This document shows, piece by piece, positions 45,141 through 55,289 of a stretch of DNA of 64,000 nucleotides (positions within the stretch are counted from its first letter, which is position 1; each line of letters starts with the position of its first letter). The stretch lies in contig OX419759.1 in the NCBI GenBank assembly GCA_948567375.1, positions 34,821,493-34,885,492 of the forward strand, given 5' to 3'. The DNA comes from Lunularia cruciata. Lineage: Eukaryota > Streptophyta > Marchantiopsida > Lunulariales > Lunulariaceae. Made by a program: the position numbers and the translations under genes. Below the pieces are notes generated by a model that was given only the letters and a program-made list of their open reading frames with translations, did no database searches and was not told the origin of the DNA.

Positions 45141-46560
45141 TGAATGGACATTTCAACATTCTTATGGTTTTGGCTTGTACTTGAAAAATATGAAGATCAT
45201 GACAATCACTCTACAAGAATACACCTTTACAATAATTGGTTGCAAAAACCACATATAGTATATGATAAAGAATATTATGTTAGTCTTATCATAATTTTTT
45301 TATTCTTATCTTTTCTTTATTTGTGTCATGATAGAATATTATTTTATAATGTAAAATATTTCAAATATGGAGCTATCTATTATAATTTTAAAAAATTATT
45401 CCATTAAATTCCATTATAATAAAAATTGAATATATCTCTAATTTAAAATATATAAATTATTTGTTTATTTATTTATTTAAATATTATATACTTAGAAAAA
45501 CCAAATTAGAAATTTTCAATATTGATGGAAACATCAAACATATGATATAATATTTTTAATTATGACAAGAATTGGCTTGTAAGTATTGAAACTATCTCCA
45601 AATTAAAGGAAGAGCTCATGTTAGAGATTGATTTTGAGGTCTTTTATCCTTCTATTCAAATGAAATTCATATTTGTGTTTTATTAAAAAATATTGTAAAT
45701 ATTAACTTGTAAAAATAATATTATAAGATCATATGTGTGAAGAATAACTTGGAAAGCATATATATAATTGTATAATATAAATAATTCTGTTTTTATAAGA
45801 AATGTGATTAAATCTGATAAAATTTTAAATAACCTTCTATAAATCCCAAAAAAATTTCATGGGGTTAAATCACTTTCATATAAAGAAGTGGAAAGATAAA
45901 GGTAAAATTTTGTAGCACTTGTTTAATCATTCATCTTGTCATTTCTGGTTGATTAAGTGTAACTATATAGGAAAATTTATTATAAGAATTCTTTTATTGA
46001 TAATGAAATTTGTATATATGTAAGATATCAAGTCTTGTCAATAATATTACAATATGACAATTCATCCATGAGTACTATAAATTTACTTAATGCTATGCTT
46101 TAGAGTCTATAAATGATAGAAATATCATAAAAGACTTGAAAAATATTCTGAAAGATTAATATCCAAAATGAGAGAAACTTTTAAATATTTATATTACATG
46201 ATAGTTATATAGGTTAAATTGCCTAATACTGTGAAAAAGAAGAACAAATATTGATAAATATTGAAATTATGTATACTAGTTTTATCCGAGATATGACTAA
46301 ATCACTCTAAAGAACAATAGAAGTATTATTCCTTGAGAGGAAGAACCAACATTTGAATATCCATTTGGTTCAGTACATCTATAATACCTTCTTCTCTTGT
46401 ATTTAATACTTTACTATATTGTCAATAAATCATTATAGAATTCAGGATATACAACTGGTACTAAAGTTGAAGATACATAAAGTAGAATATTGTTATCGTT
46501 TATCATTTCAATCAGAAATCATACCTAGTATCTACGCAAGCAAAGAGCTAATTTGGATTA
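45141..46560. other. Very AT-rich tract
   Basis: Composition shifts sharply to A/T, with long AAATTTAT-type runs. The open frame 45144-45407 encodes mainly Tyr, Phe, Ile, Leu and Lys, as expected by chance in such DNA. A similar tract lies at 56400-57040, on the other side of the LINE and chromovirus, so the two may be one AT-rich block split by those insertions. Its origin is not recognised. Confidence 0.5.
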
Positions 46561-46673
46561 GAATCTTCTGAATTCGCACTCACTCGGAGGAGAGGAGAGG
46601 AAATGAGGCATAGAGAAAGGAGACAAGGAAGGGAAGGATATCCTAGAGTTTTAGAGAGCTCACCTACATATAT

Positions 46674-46805
46674 CACATGAGTGATTAGTCTATTTTGTTC
46701 ATTTATTAATTCTGGTTCCATAAGTACCTACATTGAAGGCACATGAATGATTAGTCTATTTTGTTCATTTATTAATTCTGGTTCCATAAGTACCTAGATT
46801 GAAGG
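46674..46805. repeat. 66-bp tandem duplication
   Basis: Two units, 46674-46739 and 46740-46805, each starting CACATGA and containing GATTAGTCTATTTTGTTCAT. They differ at only about two positions, so the duplication is recent. Confidence 0.85.
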
Positions 46806-47089
46806 CTGTGGAGAATTGAGAACAAATTTATGAGTACTTTTTTTTCTAGGGTTTAGAGTGATTATTTCACATTGAGAGCGATGGGTCTGGAATTTTTTTT
46901 CATTTCTAATCTCTTGGTATTCATACTTGAGTTTAACTTGAAAGTTTTTGAGATGAAAATGGAAAGTTATGAGGGTTTATAGTTTTTAGGGTATGGAGAG
47001 ATTGTATTTACTCATGTGAGTTGGGACATGAGGGATTATGGTTTTGCAGGTATGGGGAGATACGGAGATGAGCATTATGTGTTAAGATT

Positions 47090-48771
47090 GTTATTCTTGT
47101 GCTAGCCATGGTTACCCTTCCCAATGTGAGGCCGCCAAAAGTGGCTAAGGATACACCATGCCCGGTGTGTAATAACGCTTTACTTTGCAAGGGGTAAAGA
47201 CCCATGTAAGAAGGATGCAAAAGGACTATGATTGGACCACTTGGGATGCTCATGTAAGATAAACGTGCACATCAATAGTGGTGACACTCAGGATTTTGCA
47301 TGCTTCCTCTATCCCTTTGTTGACCATTCCAAGGATACCAATCAAGGCATGGGAGTAGTTAACATCTCATGTGGGTTATATCTTAGGGTTATTTGAGACT
47401 AATTTTCCATGTTCACGTCTATCCCATAGGCTACCCTCTACACTCCATGATGAGATTAGACATGTTTTTTGCCTATCACTTGATCATTTTGCACGTGATC
47501 CCTTGGACAAGTTAGCATGGTTCTTATTCCTCTTACTCCCTGGATGGTCCCTTTGTTATGTTAGAGGAGGACATGCGGGGCATAGAGAGGTGTCTACTAG
47601 ATTTTGTCAATTCCAAGTGGGAGATTGGGCCCCCTTATAGGAGAAGTCGGTTAGTACTGCACGTTTTTTTATAGATTATGCCATATGATACCAAGACTCC
47701 ACTCAATTACGACCGTGTAGGACATTGGGTCATGCAAGAGAAGTTTACTAGAGCAACATGAGCGCTACACCCCTTGTCTATCACTAGTCCTTTTAATGAG
47801 ACTATCTCTTCCCTACGCTCACCACATCCTATAGCAAGAGAAGGAGTACCATTAGAGATCTTAGATTACCAGCTTGAGCAACTTTATATCTTGATAGTTC
47901 ACTTTTTGCACAAGCATTGTGCAATGCACTTCACCCCTTCTCATGAGGCTTGTTGGGGATGGTATATGAGTATCTTAGAGATTGCTTTCTGGCAAATGAT
48001 CCTTCTAGTGGATTTACCAATTTGTTTCAAGTGGCTATAGTAGTAGCAAGGGGAGATATGCCTACATTAGTTAGTCGAGTGTTAAGGACTTCTTGTTATG
48101 GAGAATTGCACATGGAGCATTGGACTAATTGCTATTGGAGAGAATATCTTTTCTCCTTGGTTAGCCGCACCATTTTCCTTCAACATACATCTCACTTTTG
48201 AGAGCACCTCAATCCACATCAATTTTGTACTTGAAGGTTGCAAGGCTATTTCCCTAAGCATTAGGGCACTCTAAGATATCCATCTAAAGTAGGTTGTCTT
48301 ATAGGTGGATGTTGAGAATGCTTTTAATAGCATCTCTTGGGCATCCATCTTTAGAGAGCCTAGGGAGGCTGGTGGATCCTTATCGAGTCTCATTTCTTTT
48401 GTATGATCATTCTATGGCTCTCATGCTTTCCTTTACTACAAATATGGGTGCATGGGTGGTCACAAGAGAGAGTCACCATCTTGGAGTCAACTGTTTGTAC
48501 ACAACAAGGAGATCCATGAGGAGGACCTTTGTTTTCCATGGCTCACTTCAGAGCCTTCTACTACTACTATGGCCATGCCAAGTTGTTTATTTCCCTCCTT
48601 AGCAAACGATACACACATTGTGAGCCCCGTAGATCAGATTTGGCAAGCCTTTGATCACTTGACTACCAAGCTACATCTTGTAAGCTTGAGAGTCAAGATG
48701 TCAAAGTGCAAAGCATGGTCCCTCTTAGGCATCCCTCCCCACCTTGAGCTTCCAAAGGGTGTATCACATCT
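47090..48771 (+). pseudogene. LINE-type retroelement, N-terminal part and RT
   Basis: Broken plus-strand frames show a CPVC box near 47160, then a segment at 47510-47640 reading LDKLAWFLFLLLPGWSLCYV followed by RGGHAGHREV. At 48594-48760 is a reverse transcriptase palm, LANDTHIVSP, followed by LRVKMSKCKAWSLLGIPP. The pattern (A-D-D-T-H-I, then a KC.aWSp.G stretch) is that of non-LTR retrotransposons of the LINE type. Here the first catalytic Asp of A-D-D is Asn. Many stops separate the pieces. It is cut at about 48771 by chromovirus E; the C-terminal part is at 55290-56090. Confidence 0.55.
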
Positions 48772-49170
48772 AAAGATAGGATATGGAAGCTCACATTGGG
48801 ACACTTGAATGAGGGAAAACTCCTAATGCCTAGCATGAGCTTCGGCCTTGGTATTTATAGGTAGCATACAAGATCTTTGAAGCTTCTCAAGAAGTTTCCT
48901 TGAGTCTCTTTCTTGGAGTGCAAGCTAAGTTAACTAGGAAGCTTCTCAAGAAGCTTCCTTCTAGAAGCCGCCTACTTGGCGTGCAAGCTAAGCTAGTTAG
49001 AAGCTTCTAGAAGCTTCCTTCTAGAAGCTATCTGCTTAGGGCGCAAGTTAACTAGTTGGGAAGCTTCCTAAGAAGCTTCTTAGATGCTTCTAGAATATTC
49101 TAGGCTATATTGTCTTATTCTCTACTTCGTAAGCCCGACTAACTTCGTCACTAAACTCCATATTGTTACA
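48772..49170 (-). repeat. Element E 3' LTR (outer end truncated)
   Basis: It aligns with 53968-54390 from 49170 (TGTAACA on the coding strand) down to about 48784, with weaker similarity to about 48772. Beyond that the LINE frame continues and the last bases of the LTR are absent. It has the same TATA (48851-48860) and GAA/TTC clusters (48879-49100). Confidence 0.8.
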
Positions 49171-52100
49171 TATTCCCCCGCCGCTAGTTGGTGACGTCCT
49201 CGTCGCCAGTGAAGCTTCAAATTCCTTGATGGCCATCTGTGCATTCTGGAGGTGAGAAAGAGGTTCCCATGTAGCATCATGAAGGGGATACCCTTTCCAA
49301 AGGACCTTGTACTCCGTATGTTGGTGACGGCCTCGTTGAATATGGCGACGCGCAAGGATACGATCAACTTCGTACTCCTCATGATCATTGATAGGGACAT
49401 GAAGAGGGGGAGGTTGGACTCGAGAGGAAAAGGAAGAAGGGTTAGGAACAAAGGGTTTCAACTTGGAAATATGAAAGACAGGATGGATACGCATGTGACA
49501 AGATAAGGCAAGACGATAAGCAACAGGAGAGATAATGTGGGTGATATCAAAGGGTCCTATCCAATTAGGAGCAAGTTTACGAACTTGGGTATCAAGTGGG
49601 AGAGGGAGGTTACTAGAGGATAGCATGACTTTATCACCAACTTCAAAGGTGAGATCACGACGATGATGGTCTGCATATTGTTTTTGGCGATTCTGAGCAA
49701 CAAGGAGGTGAGATTTGGCTTGTTGGAGAGATTGGGATATAGTGGTCAAGAATGTAGAAGTATGAGGAACCTGAGAGGGAGGGGGAGCAAGAAGAGAATC
49801 TGGAACAAGCGGATCTTGGCCAAAATTGAGAAAGAAGGGAGAAAATCCAGTGCTTGCCTGTTTGGAATTGTTGTAGGCAAATTCTGCAGTTGCAAGACAT
49901 TCATCCCAGTTGGTATGGTGGACATTGACAAAGGCCCGCAACATATACTCCAATGTACGATTGGCGCGTTTGGTTTGTCCATCAGTTTGAGGATGATAGG
50001 CCGTGGACAAAGCAAGCTTGGTGCCGAGTATCTGGAAGAGTGCTTGCCAAAACTTCCCGGTAAATCAAGGATCACGGTCGGAGATGAGTACACGTGGCAT
50101 CCCATGATGCTTGAAGACATTGTCGAAGTAGATTTGCGCTAAGGTTGGAGCATCCACGGTATCACAGGTTGGTGCCAAGTGGATTTGCTTACTAAGCTTA
50201 TCCACAAACACCACAATTGCGGTGTGTCCTTGTTTTGTCTTTGGCAAGGATGTGATGAGATCCAAGCTCACATGCTCCCAACGAGCGGATGGAATGGCGA
50301 GTGGTTGAAGGAGTCCACTCGGCTTCTGGTTGCTGGCCTTGTTCCGTTGGCAACTCTCACATGATCAGACAAAGTCTTGAACATCTCGTGTCATGTTGGG
50401 CCACCACCATTGGCGTTGGAGGGTGCCCAAGGTCTTGTCCACTCCCATGTGACCAGCTATTGGTAAATCATGGGCTTCTTGAAGGCGCACAAGTTGAAGA
50501 TCACCTTTGGTTGGAACATAGATCTGGTCTGCATGGAATAAAAGGCCTTCCTTGAAGGAGAAGGTGTTGTACTCCTTGTCGCGTGCTGTTAGATGATCGT
50601 GTACCATTTGGAAGAAGGGATCTTGCTGTAGGGCTAACCGAAACTCGTTATGAATCTTGGGATCAATTGACACCGTCGTAATTGCTGCCACGATGAGAGG
50701 AAGAGACTTCAAATCAGGTTGTCGTGATAGAGCATCAGGGATGACATGGAACCGACCTGGTTTGTACTCAAGTTTGATGTCGAACAATTGGAGTTGCTCG
50801 TCCCATCAATGATGTCGACTCTTCATGTGCTCTAGGTGTAAGGTCTGCAACAATGGCTTGTGATCAGTTTGCATGATCACTTGTTTCCCCAAGAGATAAT
50901 ACCTCCATACCTTGGTGGCATATACCATTGCAAGTTGTTCCCGATCTTGAGCAGAGTAATTTCTTTCAGCTATATTTAGTCGGCGAGACACAAAGGCAAT
51001 AGGATGTAGTCCATCTAGAAATTCTTGTTGCAACACAGCTCCAATTGCAAAGTTAGAAGCATCAAAATCAACCACACAAGGTAGTTGAGAATCATATGGT
51101 TGAAGAATGGGTCTTGAAGACACCATATGCTTTAACTTCTGGAATGCTTCTTCATGCTTGGTGGTCCATTGGAAGCTCGAGTTCTTTCCCAAGAGGTCAG
51201 TCAATGGTGCAGTCACGTGAGCATAATAGTGGATGAACCGTCGGTAAAAACTGGCCAATCCGTTGAACGCTCGTACTTCGGTAGCATCCTTCGGGGTAGG
51301 CCAATCAGTAATGGCCTTGATCTTCTCTTCTTCCATCTTGATCCCCTTTGATGAGATCTTATGACCCAAGAAGGTAACCTCCTTTTGCCAAAAAGCACAC
51401 TTTGACTTCTTGCAGTAAAATTTCCATTGTCGTAGTTGTCTTAGGACTTCTCGCACATGATTCATGTGTTCTACCTCTGTCCTACTATAGATTAAGATAT
51501 CATCTAAGAACACTACCACAGACTGATCCAATAGCCCCTCCAACACCCGATGCATCTGATCCATGAAGACTGCTGGAGCATTAGTGAGTCCGAAAGGTAG
51601 AATTCTCCACTCAAAATGTCCATACCTTGTACGAAAGGCAGTCTTTTTCACGTCCTCTCCTTCAATAGGAATTTGCCAATAGCCGCTACAAAGATCTAGC
51701 TTGGAAAAGTATAGTGCTCCACTTAATTGATCAAGCAAGTCATCGATCCGAGGCAAGGGATATGCATTCTTCATGGTTTGCTTATTGAGCCCACGGTAAT
51801 CAATACAGAAACGAAGTCCTCCATCCTTCTTTGGAACAAATAGTACCGGTGCTCCCCAAGGAGAGGTACTATGTCGTATGAAATCCTTCTCCAACAACTC
51901 TGTAAGTGTTGTTTGCAACTCCTCCAACTCCTTTGGTGAGAGCCGATAGATTGGTCTACTCACTGGAGTACTCCCTAGCAATAACTCGATCTTGAAGGGC
52001 ATACCTCGATCAGAGGGTAATCCCTTTGGCAGATCATCCGGAAACACATCTGCAAACTCTTGAACTATCCGATCAATCGTCGCTTGATGCGGCACTTGGC

Positions 52101-52821
52101 CCTCCTCAGATTGTTCTTGTGCAATCGGCTTGATCCACACTGCGAATACAGACTTATCTTCCTCCAAAGCTTGCTCTATGGCTGCTTCATTAACAAACTT
52201 CCCTTCTAGGGACTCATCTCTCTTCCGAGCTTGCTCCATGGTTGCCTTCTTGGCAAACTTCCCATCTTGGGACTCATCTCCCTTCCAGATTTGCTCTATG
52301 GCTACCTTCTCGACAAACTTCCCATCTTGGGACTGACTATTCTTAGGTGTCTTACTCAAAGGTGCCAGACAACCTAATCGGAAATTCCTACCTTGGTGTT
52401 GTACTTGAATTTGGTGTCGGGTCCAATCAAATTGAACCTTATGACATTCAAGCCAAGGTAGACCCAGAATGATATCATAATGTAGAGGTGCCACTACAAA
52501 CCTCATACACTCCAAATACTCCTTCCCAATCTTGAAGGTAACAGGATGCAAGGTGCGGAATGCAAAACCCTTTCTACCATCTGCCATCATCAAACTACTT
52601 CCAATCACTGGCTTGATAGGAATACCCAATTCCTTTGCTACTTGCATAGACATGCAATTCTCTGAACTTCCAGAATCAACCAAAATTCTACAACCCCGAT
52701 TAGATATCATACCTTGCAAGTGAAGCAAACTTGCATAGGTCGAGCCTTCAATCCCATTGGAACTAATCAAGCTCCCAGTAGGCGGCTCAAAATCTCCTAC
52801 TGGGATTCCTTGTTTCCCTGA
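49105..52821 (-). pseudogene. Element E pol polyprotein (three in-frame TGA stops)
   Basis: One continuous minus-strand frame from 52821 to 49105, about 1238 codons, is interrupted only by TGA at 50806-50808, 50365-50367 and 50065-50067. In order it has the protease ([13 protein letters not shown] near 52680), RT with [32 protein letters not shown] and catalytic FLDDILIYS (about 51490), then RNase H ([17 protein letters not shown]), then the integrase zinc region (HMGVDKTLGTLQRQWWWPNM), core (STAYHPQTDGQTKRANRTLE) and C-terminal GP region. The end is a chromodomain near 49370-49200 (YEVDRILARR, then YKVLWKGYP and TWEPLSHL). The frame runs through the polypurine tract into the 3' LTR. Each stop sits where related elements have Arg, so CGA to TGA changes explain all three. 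Confidence 0.88.
52774..52818 (-). promoter_or_regulatory. Predicted -1 frameshift signal between gag and pol of E
   Basis: On the coding strand the slippery heptamer GGGAAAC (52818-52812) is read in gag as G GGA AAC, the X XXY YYZ pattern. After a 7-base spacer (AAGGAAT) comes a perfect 9-bp stem, CCCAGTAGG (52804-52796) with CCTACTGGG (52782-52774), and a 13-base loop. The gag stop TAG lies inside the stem. The gag and pol frames overlap by only about 25 bases (52821-52797), and pol is in the -1 frame. This is inferred from sequence; function untested. Confidence 0.75.
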
Positions 52822-53696
52822 TCATTCCGCTCCACAACCTCCACTTGGGCAACTTGTCGAGGTCGTCCATTCTTGAGTGGACATTCAGCAATGCGATGCC
52901 CCAACTGGCGACAATAAAAACAACCTCCATTTTGTCGTAATCTTTCTCTATCTGCTGTGCCAAGTGGTCTTCGTTGGATAGCATCAATCTCCATTGGTAC
53001 CGGTTCTTCCACTCGTGGTACTGGTGGGTTTTGTGTAGGTCAAGGTCGAGACTAAGTTGTCGCAACTAAGGAATCAAAACGCTCAGCCAATTGCATGGCT
53101 TGTTCTACATTCTGTGGCTCTCGCATGGTCACCTCCAATCTGGTTCGTGACTTCAATCCTCGCACAAATCGATCCAGAACTTCACCTTCTTGGATATCTG
53201 GAATTTGCATGATGATATTCTGAAATTGTGTGATGTAGCTTCTCACTAAGCCAATCTGCCTCAACTCCGCCAATTTATCTCGTGCAGCTTGGGTGGCATT
53301 TATAGTCTGAAATCGACCAAGTATTGCATCCTTGAATTCTGCCCATGTAAAAATTGGTGTAACAATTTGTCGTTCAGCTCTTTCTACTCGGAATTGCCAC
53401 CAAAGTTTTGCCACTCCATCCAATTGGCTAGAAGCCAAGAGAATTTGTTTCCGCTCGTCTTGAAGATTGGTGGCTTCAAAGTAACGTTCATAGTCAAACA
53501 CAAAATTCTCCACTGTGCCTGGAAGATTCTTGCCTTCAAACACCTTGGGTTTCGGAAATCGAATGCGATCTTCTTCATCTCGAACTGGCACTCTGTCTAT
53601 CTGTTCTTGTCGTTGCTAGTCTCGTTCATCCAACAATCGAGTAAGATGCTCGATTTGTTGTTGCATTGCAAGGATAACATCCGGTATTGCCGCCAT
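52797..53696 (-). pseudogene. Element E gag (three in-frame stops)
   Basis: The frame starts at the ATG at 53694-53696 (MAAIPDVILAMQQQIEHLTR) and ends at 52797, about 300 codons. The gag domain spans about residues 50-200, with LPGTVENFVFDYERYF, LLASSQLDGVAKLWWQ, FTWAEFKDAILGRFQ and YITQFQNIIMQIPD. A CCHC zinc knuckle near 52930 reads CFYCRQLGHRIAEC. Two TAG codons and one TGA interrupt it; each can come from a C to T change (CAG to TAG, CGA to TGA). Gag ends in the overlap that holds the frameshift signal. Confidence 0.85.
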
Positions 53697-53954
53697 CGCT
53701 ACTACTCTATTCCACTACCTGCAATTTATCTAGTTGATTAACACGTAGATACAACACGTCCACCATTCTCCATAAGTTACAACTGGAAGTATCAAGGGTT
53801 CCTCTGACACGGTGATCATATGTAGAAAATCCTGCCCAAAGCGTGAGGTGATGAATTGTGTGAAACGATGCTTTGGTAATATCTGGACATGAAAGTCCCA
53901 ATGGTTTGGCGGAAGTGGATTTGGTGGTCCATAAATTCCATCCATCCCATTCCT

Positions 53955-53966
53955 GCTCTGATACCA
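53955..53966 (-). other. Element E primer binding site
   Basis: Coding-strand TGGTATCAGAGC, complementary to the 3' end of plant initiator methionine tRNA, starts one base after the 5' LTR. It fixes the LTR boundary at 53968. Confidence 0.85.
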
Positions 53967-54070
53967 ATGTAAAAGACCAAAACCGAGGAGAGAAATAGGA
54001 GAATGGAAGCTCACATTGGGACACTTGAATGAGGGAAAACTCCTAATGCCTAGCATGAGCTTCGGCCTTG

Positions 54071-54080
54071 GTATTTATAG
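54071..54080 (-). promoter_or_regulatory. TATA box of element E LTR
   Basis: Coding-strand CTATAAATAC, an excellent plant TATA box. It lies just downstream (on the coding strand) of the heat-shock-element clusters. It is identical in the other LTR at 48851-48860. Confidence 0.75.
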
Positions 54081-54098
54081 GTAGCATACAAGACCCTT

Positions 54099-54320
54099 GA
54101 AGCTTCTCAAGAAGTTTCCTTGAGCCACTTTCTTGGAGTGCAAGCCAAGTTAACTAGGAAGCTTCTCAAGAAGCTTCCTTCTAGAAGCTGCCTACTTGGC
54201 GTGCAAGCTAAGCTAGTTAGAAGCTTCTAGAAGCTTCCTTCTAGAAGCTACCTGCTTAGGGCGCAAGTTAACTAGTTGGGAAGCTTCCTAAGAAGCTTCT
54301 TAGATGCTTCTAGAATATTC
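54099..54320 (-). promoter_or_regulatory. Heat-shock-element clusters in element E LTR
   Basis: Four clusters of alternating GAA and TTC lie at 54099-54119, 54158-54188, 54220-54248 and 54280-54320. The best, GAAGCTTCTAGAAGCTTC at 54220-54237, is GAAnnTTCnnGAAnnTTC, a perfect four-unit heat shock element (family knowledge: HSF trimers bind inverted nGAAn units). The set lies 20-240 bases upstream of the TATA box, and it recurs in the other LTR. Binding by HSF is inferred. Confidence 0.65.
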
Positions 54321-54390
54321 TAGGCTATTTTGTCTTATTCTCTACTTCGTAAGCCCGACTAACTTCGTCACTAAACTCCATATTGTTATA

Positions 54391-55100
54391 GCACCTATAG
54401 CATTTTTGGGTAGTTAGACTCTCTTGACACCCTGTAATACCAAGAGCTAGCCATATGATCTAGATGTGAAATTTGGTTTGGTAACATCTGGAATGATGTT
54501 ATACATGATGGTCAAAATAGATAAGATAGAAGTATCACCAAAAGAGTACTTCTACTAATAGAGCAGAAACCGAAATAGACTTGAGAACCTTAGAACCAAT
54601 CGCTAGACATATGATTTAAAGATGAGAATTGGTTTGGTAACATCTGGAAGGATGTTACACATGATGGACTAAACCGATCAGAAAGAGGTATCACCAAAAG
54701 GGGACTTCTACTAATAGAGTAGGAACCAAAATATGCCTGAAATCTTTGAAGGCAATTTCGGAGGTCTAAACGGATGAATTAGGCCTTGAAAATGTGCAGA
54801 TTCCTCCCCCCCTTCCCCCAATGGAGGAATGTCTGGCCTCTCCTCCCCCTTGCTTTGTCTCGTTGAGAGCTTTCCAACAGTACCTTACTCACGTGATTCT
54901 GAGATTCTTACACAAAGATTCCCTAAAAGATTCCCTCTGGTCAAAGCTTGTTTGACCAACCAGATAGGACCTAGACCAGACATGTCACCCATCCAAGTAA
55001 GTAATCCAAGGGTGGAGCTTTCTGACATGTCACCTATCTGTGTCCCTAATCCTATGGTGGAGCTTCCTTGGAGGAGATCCTCTTTGTCTATATAATAAAG
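54391..55100 (+). repeat. Tandem repeats followed by a TATA-like box
   Basis: Two about 156-bp units begin near 54443 and 54599 and share GGTTTGGTAACATCTGGAA and TATCACCAAAAG. Two 45-bp units begin at 54979 and 55024, both starting GACATGTCACC and ending GGTGGAGCTT. A TATATAATAAAG box follows at about 55089. It lies between the chromovirus LTR and the LINE C-terminal part. It has the layout of an LTR or promoter, but no family was recognised. Confidence 0.5.
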
Positions 55101-55289
55101 AGAAGGTGCTCCTTTGGGGCATCAGTGTGCAATCTATGTTTCCTCTCTTCTCTTGTCCTCAGAGTATTACACACCCCTACTTTCCTCCTATTTTGTGGTT
55201 GTTGATAGGCCAATTTTGCAGACTTATGTGACCAAGGTTGAGGAGGGATCCTTTTCTCTCCAGATGTTATTACGGCAGATAAGAGATGG

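Larger units (their letters stand above)
48772..54390 (-). mobile_element. Element E: chromovirus (Ty3/gypsy), nearly intact
   Basis: From right to left on the minus strand: 5' LTR 54390-53968, one-base gap, primer binding site 53966-53955 (initiator Met tRNA type), gag, -1 frameshift signal, pol with protease, RT, RNase H and integrase, a C-terminal chromodomain, polypurine tract GGCGGGGGAATA (about 49182-49171), and 3' LTR 49170 to about 48772. The two LTRs differ at only about nine sites over roughly 387 aligned bases by eye, so the insertion is young. The outer ~36 bases of the 3' LTR are missing and no target duplication is seen. The frames are closed only by single-base stops. Confidence 0.88.
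53968..54390 (-). repeat. Element E 5' LTR
   Basis: On the coding strand it runs from TATAACAATATGGAG (TGTAACA in the other copy) to GGTCTTTTACA. U3 contains the GAA/TTC clusters and a TATA box. It is the complete copy of the LTR. Confidence 0.85.

Noticed and set aside
45144-45407. Frame of 87 codons rich in Tyr, Phe, Ile and Leu
   Set aside because: Composition is what AT-rich DNA gives by chance; the apparent membrane segment is not evidence of a gene.
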